Below, piece after piece: positions 36,061 through 44,791 of a DNA stretch of 64,000 nt; position 1 is the first letter of the stretch, and each line of letters starts with the position of its first letter. The notes under the pieces are model-generated. The model was not told the origin of the DNA, searched no databases, and saw only the letters and a program-made list of their open reading frames with translations. The position numbers were made by a program, and so were the translations under genes. Source of the DNA: FLUQ01 sp031551515 (GTDB lineage Bacteria > Desulfobacterota > Desulfovibrionia > Desulfovibrionales > Desulfovibrionaceae); contig JAVBNL010000007.1 of NCBI GenBank assembly GCA_031551515.1, forward strand, positions 14,461 through 78,460, read 5' to 3'.

Positions 36061-36100
36061 CGAAGGCTGTTTTCCGTGAATGGGAAACAGCCTTCGTTTA
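36061..36100 (+). terminator. Terminator of the hybrid kinase gene
   Basis: 15-bp stem CGAAGGCTGTTTTCC/GGGAAACAGCCTTCG (one G-U) with a 6-base loop followed by TTTATT. Confidence 0.82.
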
Positions 36101-36119
36101 TTAGCAGGGGCACTCGGGT

Positions 36120-37376
36120 TTAGCGGGCTAGTACTTCAGCTAAAGGCCGCGTCACCCCGTCAAGACCGGCCATGGCAAACACGGCCAACAGCAGGCGCCC
36201 GGCGTGTTCGCCGCTGTATTCATGGCAATACCACTCTTCGGGCGAATGCAGATTGCCGCCTGTTCCGCCGCCGCCAAAGCCCAAAGACGGTATGCCCAGG
36301 CTGAGCGGCACGTTGGCGTTGGTGCCCAGCGGCGGCCAGAAAAAGGGTTTCAGGCCGACGGCTTCCGTGGCTTTCCAAAAAACCTGCGTAATGGGCGCAT
36401 CCGGCGCCATGCCGCCCGCCGGGCGGCGGCCGATGCCGCGAAACTCCACGCTGACCGGATCCCCTTTCCAGCGGGCGTTCTCGGCGGCGACCGCGCCGTA
36501 CACGATATCTTTGATGCGCGCGTCCGTTTCTGCCAGCACTGTTGCGGAGACGGAACGAATATCCAGCTTGGCGCGGCATTCGCCGGGGATGGAATTGACC
36601 GTGGTGCCGCCCTGCACCGTGCCCAGGTTGAAACTGGTCTTGGGCTCGTTCGGCGGCATCAATTCTGAAATGCCCGCCCCCGCGCGGCACAGCGCCTGAA
36701 TGGGGTTGGGCCGGCCGAAATCAAGCCAGCTGTGCCCGCCGGGCCCGCGAAAAATCATCTCATAGCGGTTCACGCCGATGGCGGTATTGATGATGGCGCC
36801 GGGCTTGCCCAGCGTTTCGGTGCAAAAGCAGGCGTCTATCTCGCGGTCGCGGCCGAACAGCTCTTTCATGCCCTGCAGATCGCCCTCGCCCTCATGGCGC
36901 ACGGACCCGGTGATCATAAGTCGGCCGTAAGGCTTCAGGCCCGCACGGCGAATGGCCCGCAAAACGGAAAGGTTCATGGCCAGCCCCGCCGTGTTGTCCG
37001 CTATGCCGGGGCAGTTGATGATGCCGTCTTTTTCCGTGACGGTCAGAGACACTTCAGAGTCGAACACCGTATCCAGATGAGCGTCGAACATGACCTTGGG
37101 CCGGGGCGCGGTCCCGTTCACATACCCCGCCACGGTGCCTATGCCGTCCACCTCGCAGTTTTCCGCGCCGTACTGTTCCAGCTTGGCTTTATACATGGGG
37201 GTGCGGGCTTTTTGCTCCTCAAAGGTCGTGCCGGGAACGCGCACCATCTCTTTGAGTTCTTCCAATGCGGCCGCTTCGTCCCGCTCTAAAAAATTCAGCG
37301 CTTCACGCACGCCGTCGTGCGCCAGCAAGGCATCCATGACGGCGGCGATTTCAGAAGAGATAACGGGGGTCGCCAC
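36120..37376 (-). CDS. M20 family hydrolase homologue with His replacing the catalytic Glu
   Basis: A 418-aa paralogue of the M20 protein at 17109-18353, alignable throughout. Conserved: HLDTVF (residues ~101-106), CPGIADNTAGL, the GPGGHSW dimerisation motif, and NLHSPEEW near the end. At the catalytic site, however, GxxxEE is GSVRHEGEGD: the general-base Glu is His161 and only the metal-ligand Glu162 remains. It may be a peptidase with altered chemistry, a binding protein or an inactive homologue. The N terminus (MATPVISSEIAAVMDALL) is soluble. It lies downstream of paaK on the same strand, 14 bases after its stop. Confidence 0.85.
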   Translation of the reverse strand: MATPVISSEIAAVMDALLAHDGVREALNFLERDEAAALEELKEMVRVPGTTFEEQKARTPMYKAKLEQYGAENCEVDGIGTVAGYVNGTAPRPKVMFDAHLDTVFDSEVSLTVTEKDGIINCPGIADNTAGLAMNLSVLRAIRRAGLKPYGRLMITGSVRHEGEGDLQGMKELFGRDREIDACFCTETLGKPGAIINTAIGVNRYEMIFRGPGGHSWLDFGRPNPIQALCRAGAGISELMPPNEPKTSFNLGTVQGGTTVNSIPGECRAKLDIRSVSATVLAETDARIKDIVYGAVAAENARWKGDPVSVEFRGIGRRPAGGMAPDAPITQVFWKATEAVGLKPFFWPPLGTNANVPLSLGIPSLGFGGGGTGGNLHSPEEWYCHEYSGEHAGRLLLAVFAMAGLDGVTRPLAEVLAR

Positions 37377-37390
37377 ATGCGCCTCGCAGG

Positions 37391-38704
37391 TTACAGGCTT
37401 TCTTCAAAACGCTTATCCGTAACCCGTTTTGATTTGCCGAACGAGCGCGGCAAGGTTCCGGCATCCACCACGCGCACGTCCGCCGCGATCATGACTTTCG
37501 AATGGAGCGAACGCTGCACCTTTTTCACCAGGTTCGCTTCGTCGCCGCAAGAGAAGAGGGAGTTGCGCTCCACGCGCAGTTCCATGGCGTCGCGCCCCTC
37601 AAAGCGGCTCAGCTCCATGTGGTACTCCGCGCCGAGTTCCGGAAACTCCTGCAACACGGCAGCGATCTGGCCGGGGTAGATGTTGACCCCGCGAAACACG
37701 ATCATGTCGTCAGAGCGGCCCAGCATGTGGTCGTGCCGGGGCATGGTGCAGCCGCAGGGGCAGGGGCCGGGTATGAAGCGGGTCAAATCGCGCGTGCGGT
37801 AGCGGATAAGCGGCGCGGCCTCTTTGCACAAACTGGTTACCACCAGTTCGCCAATCTCGCCGGGGGCCGCCGGCTGCAAGGTGACGGGGTCAAGAATCTC
37901 GAAAATGAAAAGGTCGGCCCAATAATGCAGCCCTTCGTGCGCCGGGCACTCGATGGCCGTGCCGGGGCCGTACATTTCGGTCATGCCCCCGATATCGTAA
38001 CTGCCGTGCGTCAAGCCCAGGTTCTTCTCAAAGGCCCTGCGCATTTTCGCGCTGTGCCCTTCAGCCCCGAAAATCACGCGGGAAAGGCGTATGGAACCGG
38101 CCAGGCCGTTGCGCTGCACTTCTTCACCCATCAAGAGCGCCATGGAAGCCGTGGACCCAAGGCAGGTGGTGCCGACGTCGGTCAGCATCTGCAAATGGGC
38201 CTCAAGGTTGCCCGCGCCCACAGGCACGGTCATGGCCCCGAACTTTTCGGCCCCGCCCTGAAACCCGGCCCCGGCCGTCCACATGCCGTAGCCCACGGCG
38301 ATCTGAATGCGGTCAAGGGTGGTAAGGCCGGCCATCTCGTAACACCGGGCCATCTGGGTGTTAAAGGTATCCACGTCTTTGGCCGTGTAAGCCAGAATCT
38401 TGCGCTTGCCCGTGGTGCCGCTGGAAGCGTGCACCCGCACCACATCCTGTTCCGGAACGGAAAGCAGGGGCAGGGGGTAGCCGTCTTTCAAATCTTCCGT
38501 GGTGGTAAAAGGCAGGCTCGCCAAATCTTCCAGCCCGCGCACGGAAGTTGCCTCCACCCCCGCCGCCCGCAGCTTGGCGCGATAGGCTTCGCTCCCCGCG
38601 TAAGCGTGGGCCACGGTCCAGGCCAGGCCTTGCGCCTGCAGGCGGGCAAGCGCCTCGGGGCTAAGCCGGGGAACAAACCGGTACGTGTTCACAAAAACCT
38701 CCAT
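37391..38704 (-). CDS. paaK: Phenylacetate-CoA ligase family (arylacetate-CoA ligase)
   Basis: A ~437-aa adenylate-forming enzyme of the PaaK type. The AMP-binding loop is SSGTTGKRK; other blocks are YDIGGMTEMYGPG and the C-terminal hinge LGRSDDMIVFRGVNIYPGQI. It activates phenylacetate or related arylacetates (indoleacetate) with ATP and CoA. In anaerobes such ligases sit with indolepyruvate:ferredoxin oxidoreductase and may work towards aromatic amino acids. The start is at ATG 38704 or GTG 38722 (six residues longer). Upstream is a Trp-codon-rich leader and a terminator on the same strand, suggesting attenuation. Confidence 0.88.
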   Translation of the reverse strand: MEVFVNTYRFVPRLSPEALARLQAQGLAWTVAHAYAGSEAYRAKLRAAGVEATSVRGLEDLASLPFTTTEDLKDGYPLPLLSVPEQDVVRVHASSGTTGKRKILAYTAKDVDTFNTQMARCYEMAGLTTLDRIQIAVGYGMWTAGAGFQGGAEKFGAMTVPVGAGNLEAHLQMLTDVGTTCLGSTASMALLMGEEVQRNGLAGSIRLSRVIFGAEGHSAKMRRAFEKNLGLTHGSYDIGGMTEMYGPGTAIECPAHEGLHYWADLFIFEILDPVTLQPAAPGEIGELVVTSLCKEAAPLIRYRTRDLTRFIPGPCPCGCTMPRHDHMLGRSDDMIVFRGVNIYPGQIAAVLQEFPELGAEYHMELSRFEGRDAMELRVERNSLFSCGDEANLVKKVQRSLHSKVMIAADVRVVDAGTLPRSFGKSKRVTDKRFEESL

Positions 38705-38740
38705 CCCCTGCCGCGCAGCCACAAACGCTTACCGGGCATA

Positions 38741-38774
38741 AAAAAACGCGGCCAGCGTCGCTGCTGCCGCGTTT
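38741..38774 (-). terminator. Intrinsic terminator inside the paaK leader (attenuator)
   Basis: On the minus strand AAACGCGGC-AGC pairs with GCT-(G)-GCCGCGTTT, followed by TTTT. It lies between the Trp-rich leader ORF and paaK, so transcription must pass it to reach paaK. An upstream GCCGCG (minus strand, around 38811-38816) can pair with CGCGGC of the terminator stem as an antiterminator. Confidence 0.75.
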
Positions 38775-38819
38775 GGGTGCGTATCGTGTCGACAATAGAC
38801 GCGTTCCGCCGCGGCCCTG

Positions 38820-38879
38820 TTACCAGGCCCGCCACCAGCGGCGCTGCCGCGCCGAAAGGAAAAAAACGCGTGTAATCAT
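38820..38879 (-). CDS. Trp-rich leader peptide of the putative paaK attenuator
   Basis: A 19-codon ORF, MITRVFFLSARQRRWWRAW, ends with TGG TGG CGG GCC TGG TAA, i.e. three Trp codons in the last five. It is 46 bases upstream of an intrinsic terminator that precedes paaK on the same strand, matching the layout of trp leader attenuators. No Shine-Dalgarno site is visible. The consensus -35 TTGACA at 38909-38914, with a poor -10 17 bases later, would start transcription about at the ATG, so translation may be leaderless. Expression is inferred only. Confidence 0.6.
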   Translation of the reverse strand: MITRVFFLSARQRRWWRAW

Positions 38880-38966
38880 AGCGCTGCAATGACCGCTTTC
38901 AGGCTTCTTGTCAAGTGCGCTCGGCCTATAGTACTGATTTGTTTTACAACCGCTTTCGGAGGTCCT

Positions 38967-40247
<1,281 letters not shown>

Positions 40248-40250
40248 TGT

Positions 40251-40302
40251 GGGTCAAGGGGTCTCAGACCCCTTGCAGGGGGCCGGGGGACAGCGTCCCC
40301 CG
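40251..40302 (-). repeat. Intergenic palindromic repeat (copy 2)
   Basis: Hairpins AAGGGGTCT/AGACCCCTT and GGGGGAC/GTCCCCC lie between purD and purE, the inverted counterpart of the element at 36004-36051 (shared GCAAGGGG...CCCCTTGACCC order on the minus strand). Confidence 0.7.
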
Positions 40303-40327
40303 AATTATCACGAAGGAGTGAACTTTC

Positions 40328-40825
40328 ATGCAAGTCGCAATATTCATGGGCAGCCTGTCTGATGAGGCCGTGGTCAGGCCCTGCGCCGAGGTGCTCGATT
40401 CTTTGGGCATCAGCTATCATTTTACCGTGACCTCGGCCCACAGAACGCCCGAACGCACGGAAGAACTGGTGGACAAGCTGGAAAAAGAAGGTTGCCAGGT
40501 TTTCATCTGCGCGGCGGGCATGGCCGCGCACCTGGCCGGGGCGGTGGCCGCCCGCACGGTGAAGCCGGTCATCGGCATTCCCGTGGCCGCGTCAAGCCTG
40601 AACGGCATGGATGCCCTGCTCTCTACGGTAATGATGCCGCCGGGTTTTCCCGTGGGCACCGTGGCGTTGGACAAGGCCGGGGCGCGCAACGCGGCGTACT
40701 TCGCGGCCCAAATTCTAGCCCTGCATGATCCGGCCCTGGCCCAGCGCCTGAAGGCGGTGCGGCAGGCGTTCAAAGACGACGTGGAAAAGGCCGCCGCCAC
40801 ATTGCAGACCGGCAAAAGCGCATGA
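40328..40825 (+). CDS. purE: N5-carboxyaminoimidazole ribonucleotide mutase
   Basis: A 165-aa PurE protein with GSLSDEAVVRPCAEVLDSLG, the catalytic-site SAHRTPER motif and the CAAGMAAHLAG block. Class I enzymes convert N5-CAIR to CAIR; class II use AIR plus CO2. No purK is in the window, so the class is not certain. AAGGAG is upstream of the ATG. The stop overlaps the following lipoprotein start (ATGA). Confidence 0.93.
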   Translation: MQVAIFMGSLSDEAVVRPCAEVLDSLGISYHFTVTSAHRTPERTEELVDKLEKEGCQVFICAAGMAAHLAGAVAARTVKPVIGIPVAASSLNGMDALLSTVMMPPGFPVGTVALDKAGARNAAYFAAQILALHDPALAQRLKAVRQAFKDDVEKAAATLQTGKSA

Positions 40826-41328
40826 GGGCGCGTGCGATAGCGCGGCCGGCGGCCGCCCTCGCTCTGTGTTTGCTGCTGCAAGGCTGCGGCGCGCAAGGCC
40901 CGCCCAGTGTTCTTCTGGCGCTGGACGGCCCGACGCTGTTCATCGCCGCGGACAGCGCGGGCAAACCCATGCATGGTTTCATGGATAGAACGGTCATGGC
41001 CGGCGTGGGGCATATCCTGCTGTACGACCAGCAAAACGCCGTCACCTGCAAGGGCGATATCGACGCGCCCGCTTCAGAAAAAGGGCGCTTGTACGCGACG
41101 CTTGCATGCAGCGACGGCAAAGAAATGGCCATCGCTTTGCGCAACCTCGGGCCGGACCAGGGCATGGGGGTCGGCCGCGTGCAAGGCACCGAAAATCGCC
41201 TGACGCTTTTTTACCACCCCTGTGAAGACGAAGCCCGCCGACGCCTGCGTCAGGTCAAAATCGACATCGCCAAAGGCGAAGAAGCCAAAGCCGAACGCGA
41301 AAAAGCCAAACCCAAGGCCGCGCCCTGA
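40822..41328 (+). CDS. Putative lipoprotein of unknown function
   Basis: A 168-aa protein with a type II signal peptide (AALALCLLLQGC, lipobox cysteine ~residue 22). The mature part has a small beta-rich region with two later Cys (VTCKGD, LACSDG) that could form a disulfide, a third Cys (HPCEDE) and a charged Lys/Glu/Ala C-terminal helix. I do not recognise the family. It overlaps purE by 4 bases and ends at two tandem terminators, so it is the last gene of the purD-purE unit. Confidence 0.8.
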   Translation: MRARAIARPAAALALCLLLQGCGAQGPPSVLLALDGPTLFIAADSAGKPMHGFMDRTVMAGVGHILLYDQQNAVTCKGDIDAPASEKGRLYATLACSDGKEMAIALRNLGPDQGMGVGRVQGTENRLTLFYHPCEDEARRRLRQVKIDIAKGEEAKAEREKAKPKAAP

Positions 41329-41384
41329 CCCGGCGTTGCGCAGCAAGCGGTTTTTCAAAAGAAGATGATACGCTTGCGGCCTTG

Positions 41385-41410
41385 AAATAGGCGCGGCCGG
41401 CCTATTTTTT
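41385..41410 (+). terminator. First of two tandem terminators after the lipoprotein gene
   Basis: AAATAGGC/GCCTATTT stem, GC-rich loop, then T6. Confidence 0.8.
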
Positions 41411-41417
41411 AAACCAG

Positions 41418-41440
41418 CCCCCGGTTCGCCGGGGTTTTTT
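41418..41440 (+). terminator. Second tandem terminator
   Basis: CCCCGG-TTCG-CCGGGG followed by T6, directly after the first. Confidence 0.9.
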
Positions 41441-41471
41441 CACGTTTGCCGCTGGACAGGCGATTAAGTGA

Positions 41472-41499
41472 TTGACACTCTCCCGTATCGGGTTATACT
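41472..41499 (+). promoter_or_regulatory. Strong promoter for the membrane protein gene at 41580
   Basis: TTGACA (41472-41477) and TATACT (41494-41499), spacer 16. Confidence 0.8.
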
Positions 41500-41579
41500 G
41501 CGAATATGGAGTATTGTCTTTTGCTGATGTTACCGCCGCACAGGCAATACGTGCGCGTATAATCAAGGCCTGATATAGT

Positions 41580-42446
41580 ATGAAAACGCTATATTCTATT
41601 GCCACACGCAAAAAAAACCTTCTCGCCGGGTGCGCAATTCTGGCTTTTACAGTAATTTTTCTTGCTTTCAATGTTTACGAAAAATACGTACGCATCAATG
41701 CATTGGATATTCTTTATGAAAATGGGATAAAAGCAGCCAGCGCGGTAAAAGCGGCAAACATCCAGCTCGCTTTATCCGTCAGCACCCTGTACGACCTCGA
41801 CGCGCACTTTGATCACAAAGACAGTCATACCGAGCTTTCCGAAATCATCCAGAACACCGCTGACGCGTATCTTGCGGACATAGAAAGCGCCTTGCCTCGC
41901 ATCACCACTAAAAATGAAGAAGAAAAAGGCGTTATGCTGCAAGCGCTGCTGACGCGCATCCGCGCTATGCAGATCGGCATCGCGGCGAAGCTGGGAAAAG
42001 ATGAATACCAAAGCGCGGACGCCCTGCGCCAGGATATAGACAAAATCAAAAAAGCCGCGGAACAGGCATACAACCAGTCCGCGATCCTGAATCAATTGAT
42101 AGATCGGGTGGCGTACGACCGCGGAAAAGAATGGGACGCCCTGTACGCGGACATGGTACGGCAAAGCCTGGCCCTGCTTGCGGCGGCCGTGCTGTGCGGA
42201 GTGCTTTTAGGCCTTGCCATCAAAACGGACGAGCGGGACGCCGGGCGGAAAAACGCCGTTCAAACGAGCACGGCCGCGGTATTGAGCGCGGATGAAAAAG
42301 AGTGGTGGGCGGAGGTGTTCGCGCAAAACCGCAAAAAGAAAGCCCGCCCGAAACGGGAAAAAAACGGACGCCCGCCTGGCGGTTCCGACAAAAATGCGCA
42401 AAACGGCGAAAGCCCCCCAAACCGCAATACGAGCTCCTTCCGCTGA
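41580..42446 (+). CDS. Two-helix membrane protein of unknown function
   Basis: A 288-aa protein with a helix at ~14-33 (LAGCAILAFTVIFLAF), a mostly helical ~150-residue extracytoplasmic region with long amphipathic helices resembling a four-helix-bundle sensor domain, a second helix at ~200-217 (LALLAAAVLCGVLLGLAI) and a basic, low-complexity cytoplasmic tail (KKKARPKREKNGRPPGG). The topology is that of a chemoreceptor or sensor input without HAMP or signalling domains. It may be a truncated or specialised sensor; the function is unknown. Its first half is richer in A/T than neighbours. Confidence 0.75.
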   Translation: MKTLYSIATRKKNLLAGCAILAFTVIFLAFNVYEKYVRINALDILYENGIKAASAVKAANIQLALSVSTLYDLDAHFDHKDSHTELSEIIQNTADAYLADIESALPRITTKNEEEKGVMLQALLTRIRAMQIGIAAKLGKDEYQSADALRQDIDKIKKAAEQAYNQSAILNQLIDRVAYDRGKEWDALYADMVRQSLALLAAAVLCGVLLGLAIKTDERDAGRKNAVQTSTAAVLSADEKEWWAEVFAQNRKKKARPKREKNGRPPGGSDKNAQNGESPPNRNTSSFR

Positions 42447-42577
42447 CAGATTTTTCCAACGGCTATTTTCCGGATGCGAATTGCATTCTACCCGAGGGAG
42501 CATGCCGGACGGAGCGCCGTGCGTGAACATGCATGAGCCCCGTACGGGCATGCCTGACAAAGGCGGCCGGCGAAAGC

Positions 42578-43207
42578 CTATTCGGAAACTTCCATCCAAA
42601 ACTTCGGCCATACCTTCAGCAACTCCCGGCAGGCCTTGCCCCGGTGGCTGCGCGCGTTCTTCTCTTCGCGGGTCAGCTCGGCGGCGGTTTTGCCGCATTC
42701 CGGGTCAAAAAACACCGGGTCGTACCCGAAACCGTTGTTTCCCGCCGGTTCATGGGCCAGTACCCCTTCCCAGCTTCCTTCGGCAATGATGTGCGCCCCG
42801 TTCGGCGCGGCAGCGGCCATGGCCGAGCGAAAGCGAATGGCCCGCTTGCAGTCCGGCACACCCTGCATGGCGGCCAGCACCTTGGCGGTGTTGCGCTCAT
42901 CGGTGGCGGGCCTGCCCGGCTCTTCGCTGTACCGGGCGGAATACACGCCCGGTTCGCCCCCCAGCGCATCCACTTCCATGCCCGAATCGTCCGCGACGGC
43001 CACAAGCCCCGTGGCGACACTGGCCGCGCGCGCCTTGATCAGCGCGTTTTCGGCAAAGGTGGCGCCGGTTTCTTCAATTTCTCCGATCTGCGGAAAGGCG
43101 TCCAGCCCGACGACGGTAACGCCGAAGGGCAACAGCAAAGCCGCAAGCTCAGCCACCTTGCCCTTGTTGCGGGTGGCCAGCACGACAGTTTCAGTTTTCC
43201 GATTCAT
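42578..43207 (-). CDS. rdgB: dITP/XTP pyrophosphatase (RdgB/HAM1)
   Basis: A 209-aa house-cleaning nucleotidase: VVLATRNKGKVAELAALL (substrate loop with Lys), EETGATFAENALIKA, ADDSGMEVDALGGEPGVYSA (metal Asp residues), GNNGFGYDPVF and SHRGKA. It hydrolyses deaminated purine triphosphates to monophosphates. The ATG at 43207 overlaps the 3' end of the histidine kinase by 17 bases, so the two are coupled. Confidence 0.95.
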   Translation of the reverse strand: MNRKTETVVLATRNKGKVAELAALLLPFGVTVVGLDAFPQIGEIEETGATFAENALIKARAASVATGLVAVADDSGMEVDALGGEPGVYSARYSEEPGRPATDERNTAKVLAAMQGVPDCKRAIRFRSAMAAAAPNGAHIIAEGSWEGVLAHEPAGNNGFGYDPVFFDPECGKTAAELTREEKNARSHRGKACRELLKVWPKFWMEVSE

Positions 43208-44687
43208 GGTGTTTGGGCATGACGGCGAGAGCGGGTTTCAAGGCCAGGGAAACCGTGGTGCCCTTGCCCGGCTGGCTGGCAAGCAGCACTTTGCCGCCCA
43301 TCTCGCCTATGGTTTTGCGGGTCATGGCCAACCCCAGGCCGGACCCTTTGTCTTTGGTGCTGAAAAAGGGGCTGAAAATCTGCTCGTGCAGCTCCGGCGG
43401 TATGCCGGGGCCGTCGTCTTCCACTTCCACGTACACCGTGTTCCCGGCGAAGCGGCTGCGCACGACGATAAGCCCGCCTTCCGCCAGCGCTTCCTGCGAA
43501 TTTTTGATGATGTTGATCAGGCACTGCTTGATCATTTCCGCGTTGCCGTGCGCTTTGGGCAGATCAGGGGCAAGCTCCAGCCGTATGGCGATGTGCCTGT
43601 CCGCGCCGCCGATGCCCATCAGGTCCACGGTGGATTCCGCGGTTTCGTTCACATCCACCTCGCCCACGTCATGGTCCGTGGGCCGGGCGAAGTTGATGAT
43701 GCTTTTGAGTATCTCGTCCAGCCGTCGCGATTCTTCAAGAATGATCCGCACTTTCTCGCGCGCGGCCTCGTCCAGCGTGGGCAGTCGCAGCAAGGAGTTG
43801 GCGAAGCCGCCTATGGCGAACAGCGGGTTGCGGATCTCGTGCGCGATATAGGTCGATAGTTCGCCTATGGCCGCCATTTTCTGCGATTGCTGCAAGCGCT
43901 GCTCTATCTGCACGTGCGCGGTGGTGTCGCTGCGCATCAGCACCAGGCGTTTGGTGTGCGAGGCTTCGTCGCCGATGGGAAAGCCGTAGATGCGAAAATA
44001 GCGCATGCGGCCGTCAGGGGTGACCTTGGTATAAATCTCTGAAATGCGGTTTCCGCTCGCCATGGCTTTTTCATACGGGCAAACTTCGTCCGCGCCGCAG
44101 CACAGGTCCAGCCCGTCGATATCGCGGCAGAAACGGCCGATGTAGTCGGTTTTGTCGCCGCCCCGCTTGTCCACGGCGTGGGCGTTGATTTCCATGATTC
44201 TGCCGTTTGAGTCCAGAATCAAAATTTCTTCTTCGATCTGGTCGATAAGCGCGGCGAACAGGCTGCGCTCGCGCCGCAGCCGCGCGCCGCCGCCGATGAC
44301 CATGCGCCCTTCCGCCGTAACGGCGCAAAATTCGCGCACGGTTTCTTCGGTAATCAGGGCCGTGCCGAAAGGAGCGGCGCGGCGCATGGCCTGCATGCCG
44401 GTTCCGTCTGGCGTCAGATCGCAGGCCAGGTTCAGGTCGGGGTTGGCCGCGAACAGGGTTTCGCAATCAGAGTATTCGGGTGTGTGAGCAAAAGACTCGG
44501 GCAGGGGCGGCACATCCGCGCCGAACGTCACCCAGCCCGCAAGGCGCACCCAGGGGAAGGTCACGGCGAATTCGCCCCGGCCGAGAATGCCCATCAAGAG
44601 CTCCCACGTGGGGCCGCAGCCGACCAGGGCCAGCGAGAACTCCTCACGGTTCGGATTACGTCTGATGATGGTATTTTGCTGTTGCAT
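43191..44687 (-). CDS. Histidine kinase with an N-terminal Rossmann-like domain and PAS
   Basis: A 498-aa soluble kinase. The N terminus (~15-145) begins ALVGCGPTWELLMGILG and resembles a dinucleotide-binding fold with acidic residues further on; a PAS domain with Cys (CRDIDGLDLCCGADEVC) follows (~160-270). Then HisKA with His283 (IAHEIRNPLFAIGG) and an HATPase domain (NIIKNSQEAL; DDGPGI; GSGLGLAM), of the NtrB-like class. No response regulator is adjacent. GGGGGAGG precedes ATG 44687. The N-terminal domain could sense a nucleotide or cofactor (inference). It is co-transcribed with rdgB. Confidence 0.88.
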   Translation of the reverse strand: MQQQNTIIRRNPNREEFSLALVGCGPTWELLMGILGRGEFAVTFPWVRLAGWVTFGADVPPLPESFAHTPEYSDCETLFAANPDLNLACDLTPDGTGMQAMRRAAPFGTALITEETVREFCAVTAEGRMVIGGGARLRRERSLFAALIDQIEEEILILDSNGRIMEINAHAVDKRGGDKTDYIGRFCRDIDGLDLCCGADEVCPYEKAMASGNRISEIYTKVTPDGRMRYFRIYGFPIGDEASHTKRLVLMRSDTTAHVQIEQRLQQSQKMAAIGELSTYIAHEIRNPLFAIGGFANSLLRLPTLDEAAREKVRIILEESRRLDEILKSIINFARPTDHDVGEVDVNETAESTVDLMGIGGADRHIAIRLELAPDLPKAHGNAEMIKQCLINIIKNSQEALAEGGLIVVRSRFAGNTVYVEVEDDGPGIPPELHEQIFSPFFSTKDKGSGLGLAMTRKTIGEMGGKVLLASQPGKGTTVSLALKPALAVMPKHHESEN

Positions 44688-44791
44688 GCGCCTCCCCCCC
44701 GGCATACACTCCGCCGGTGTATGCGAATGATGAAAAGCGCCTTGCGGCGCGCCTTTCGCATACCCCCCATACATAAACCTTAGAGAATCAT

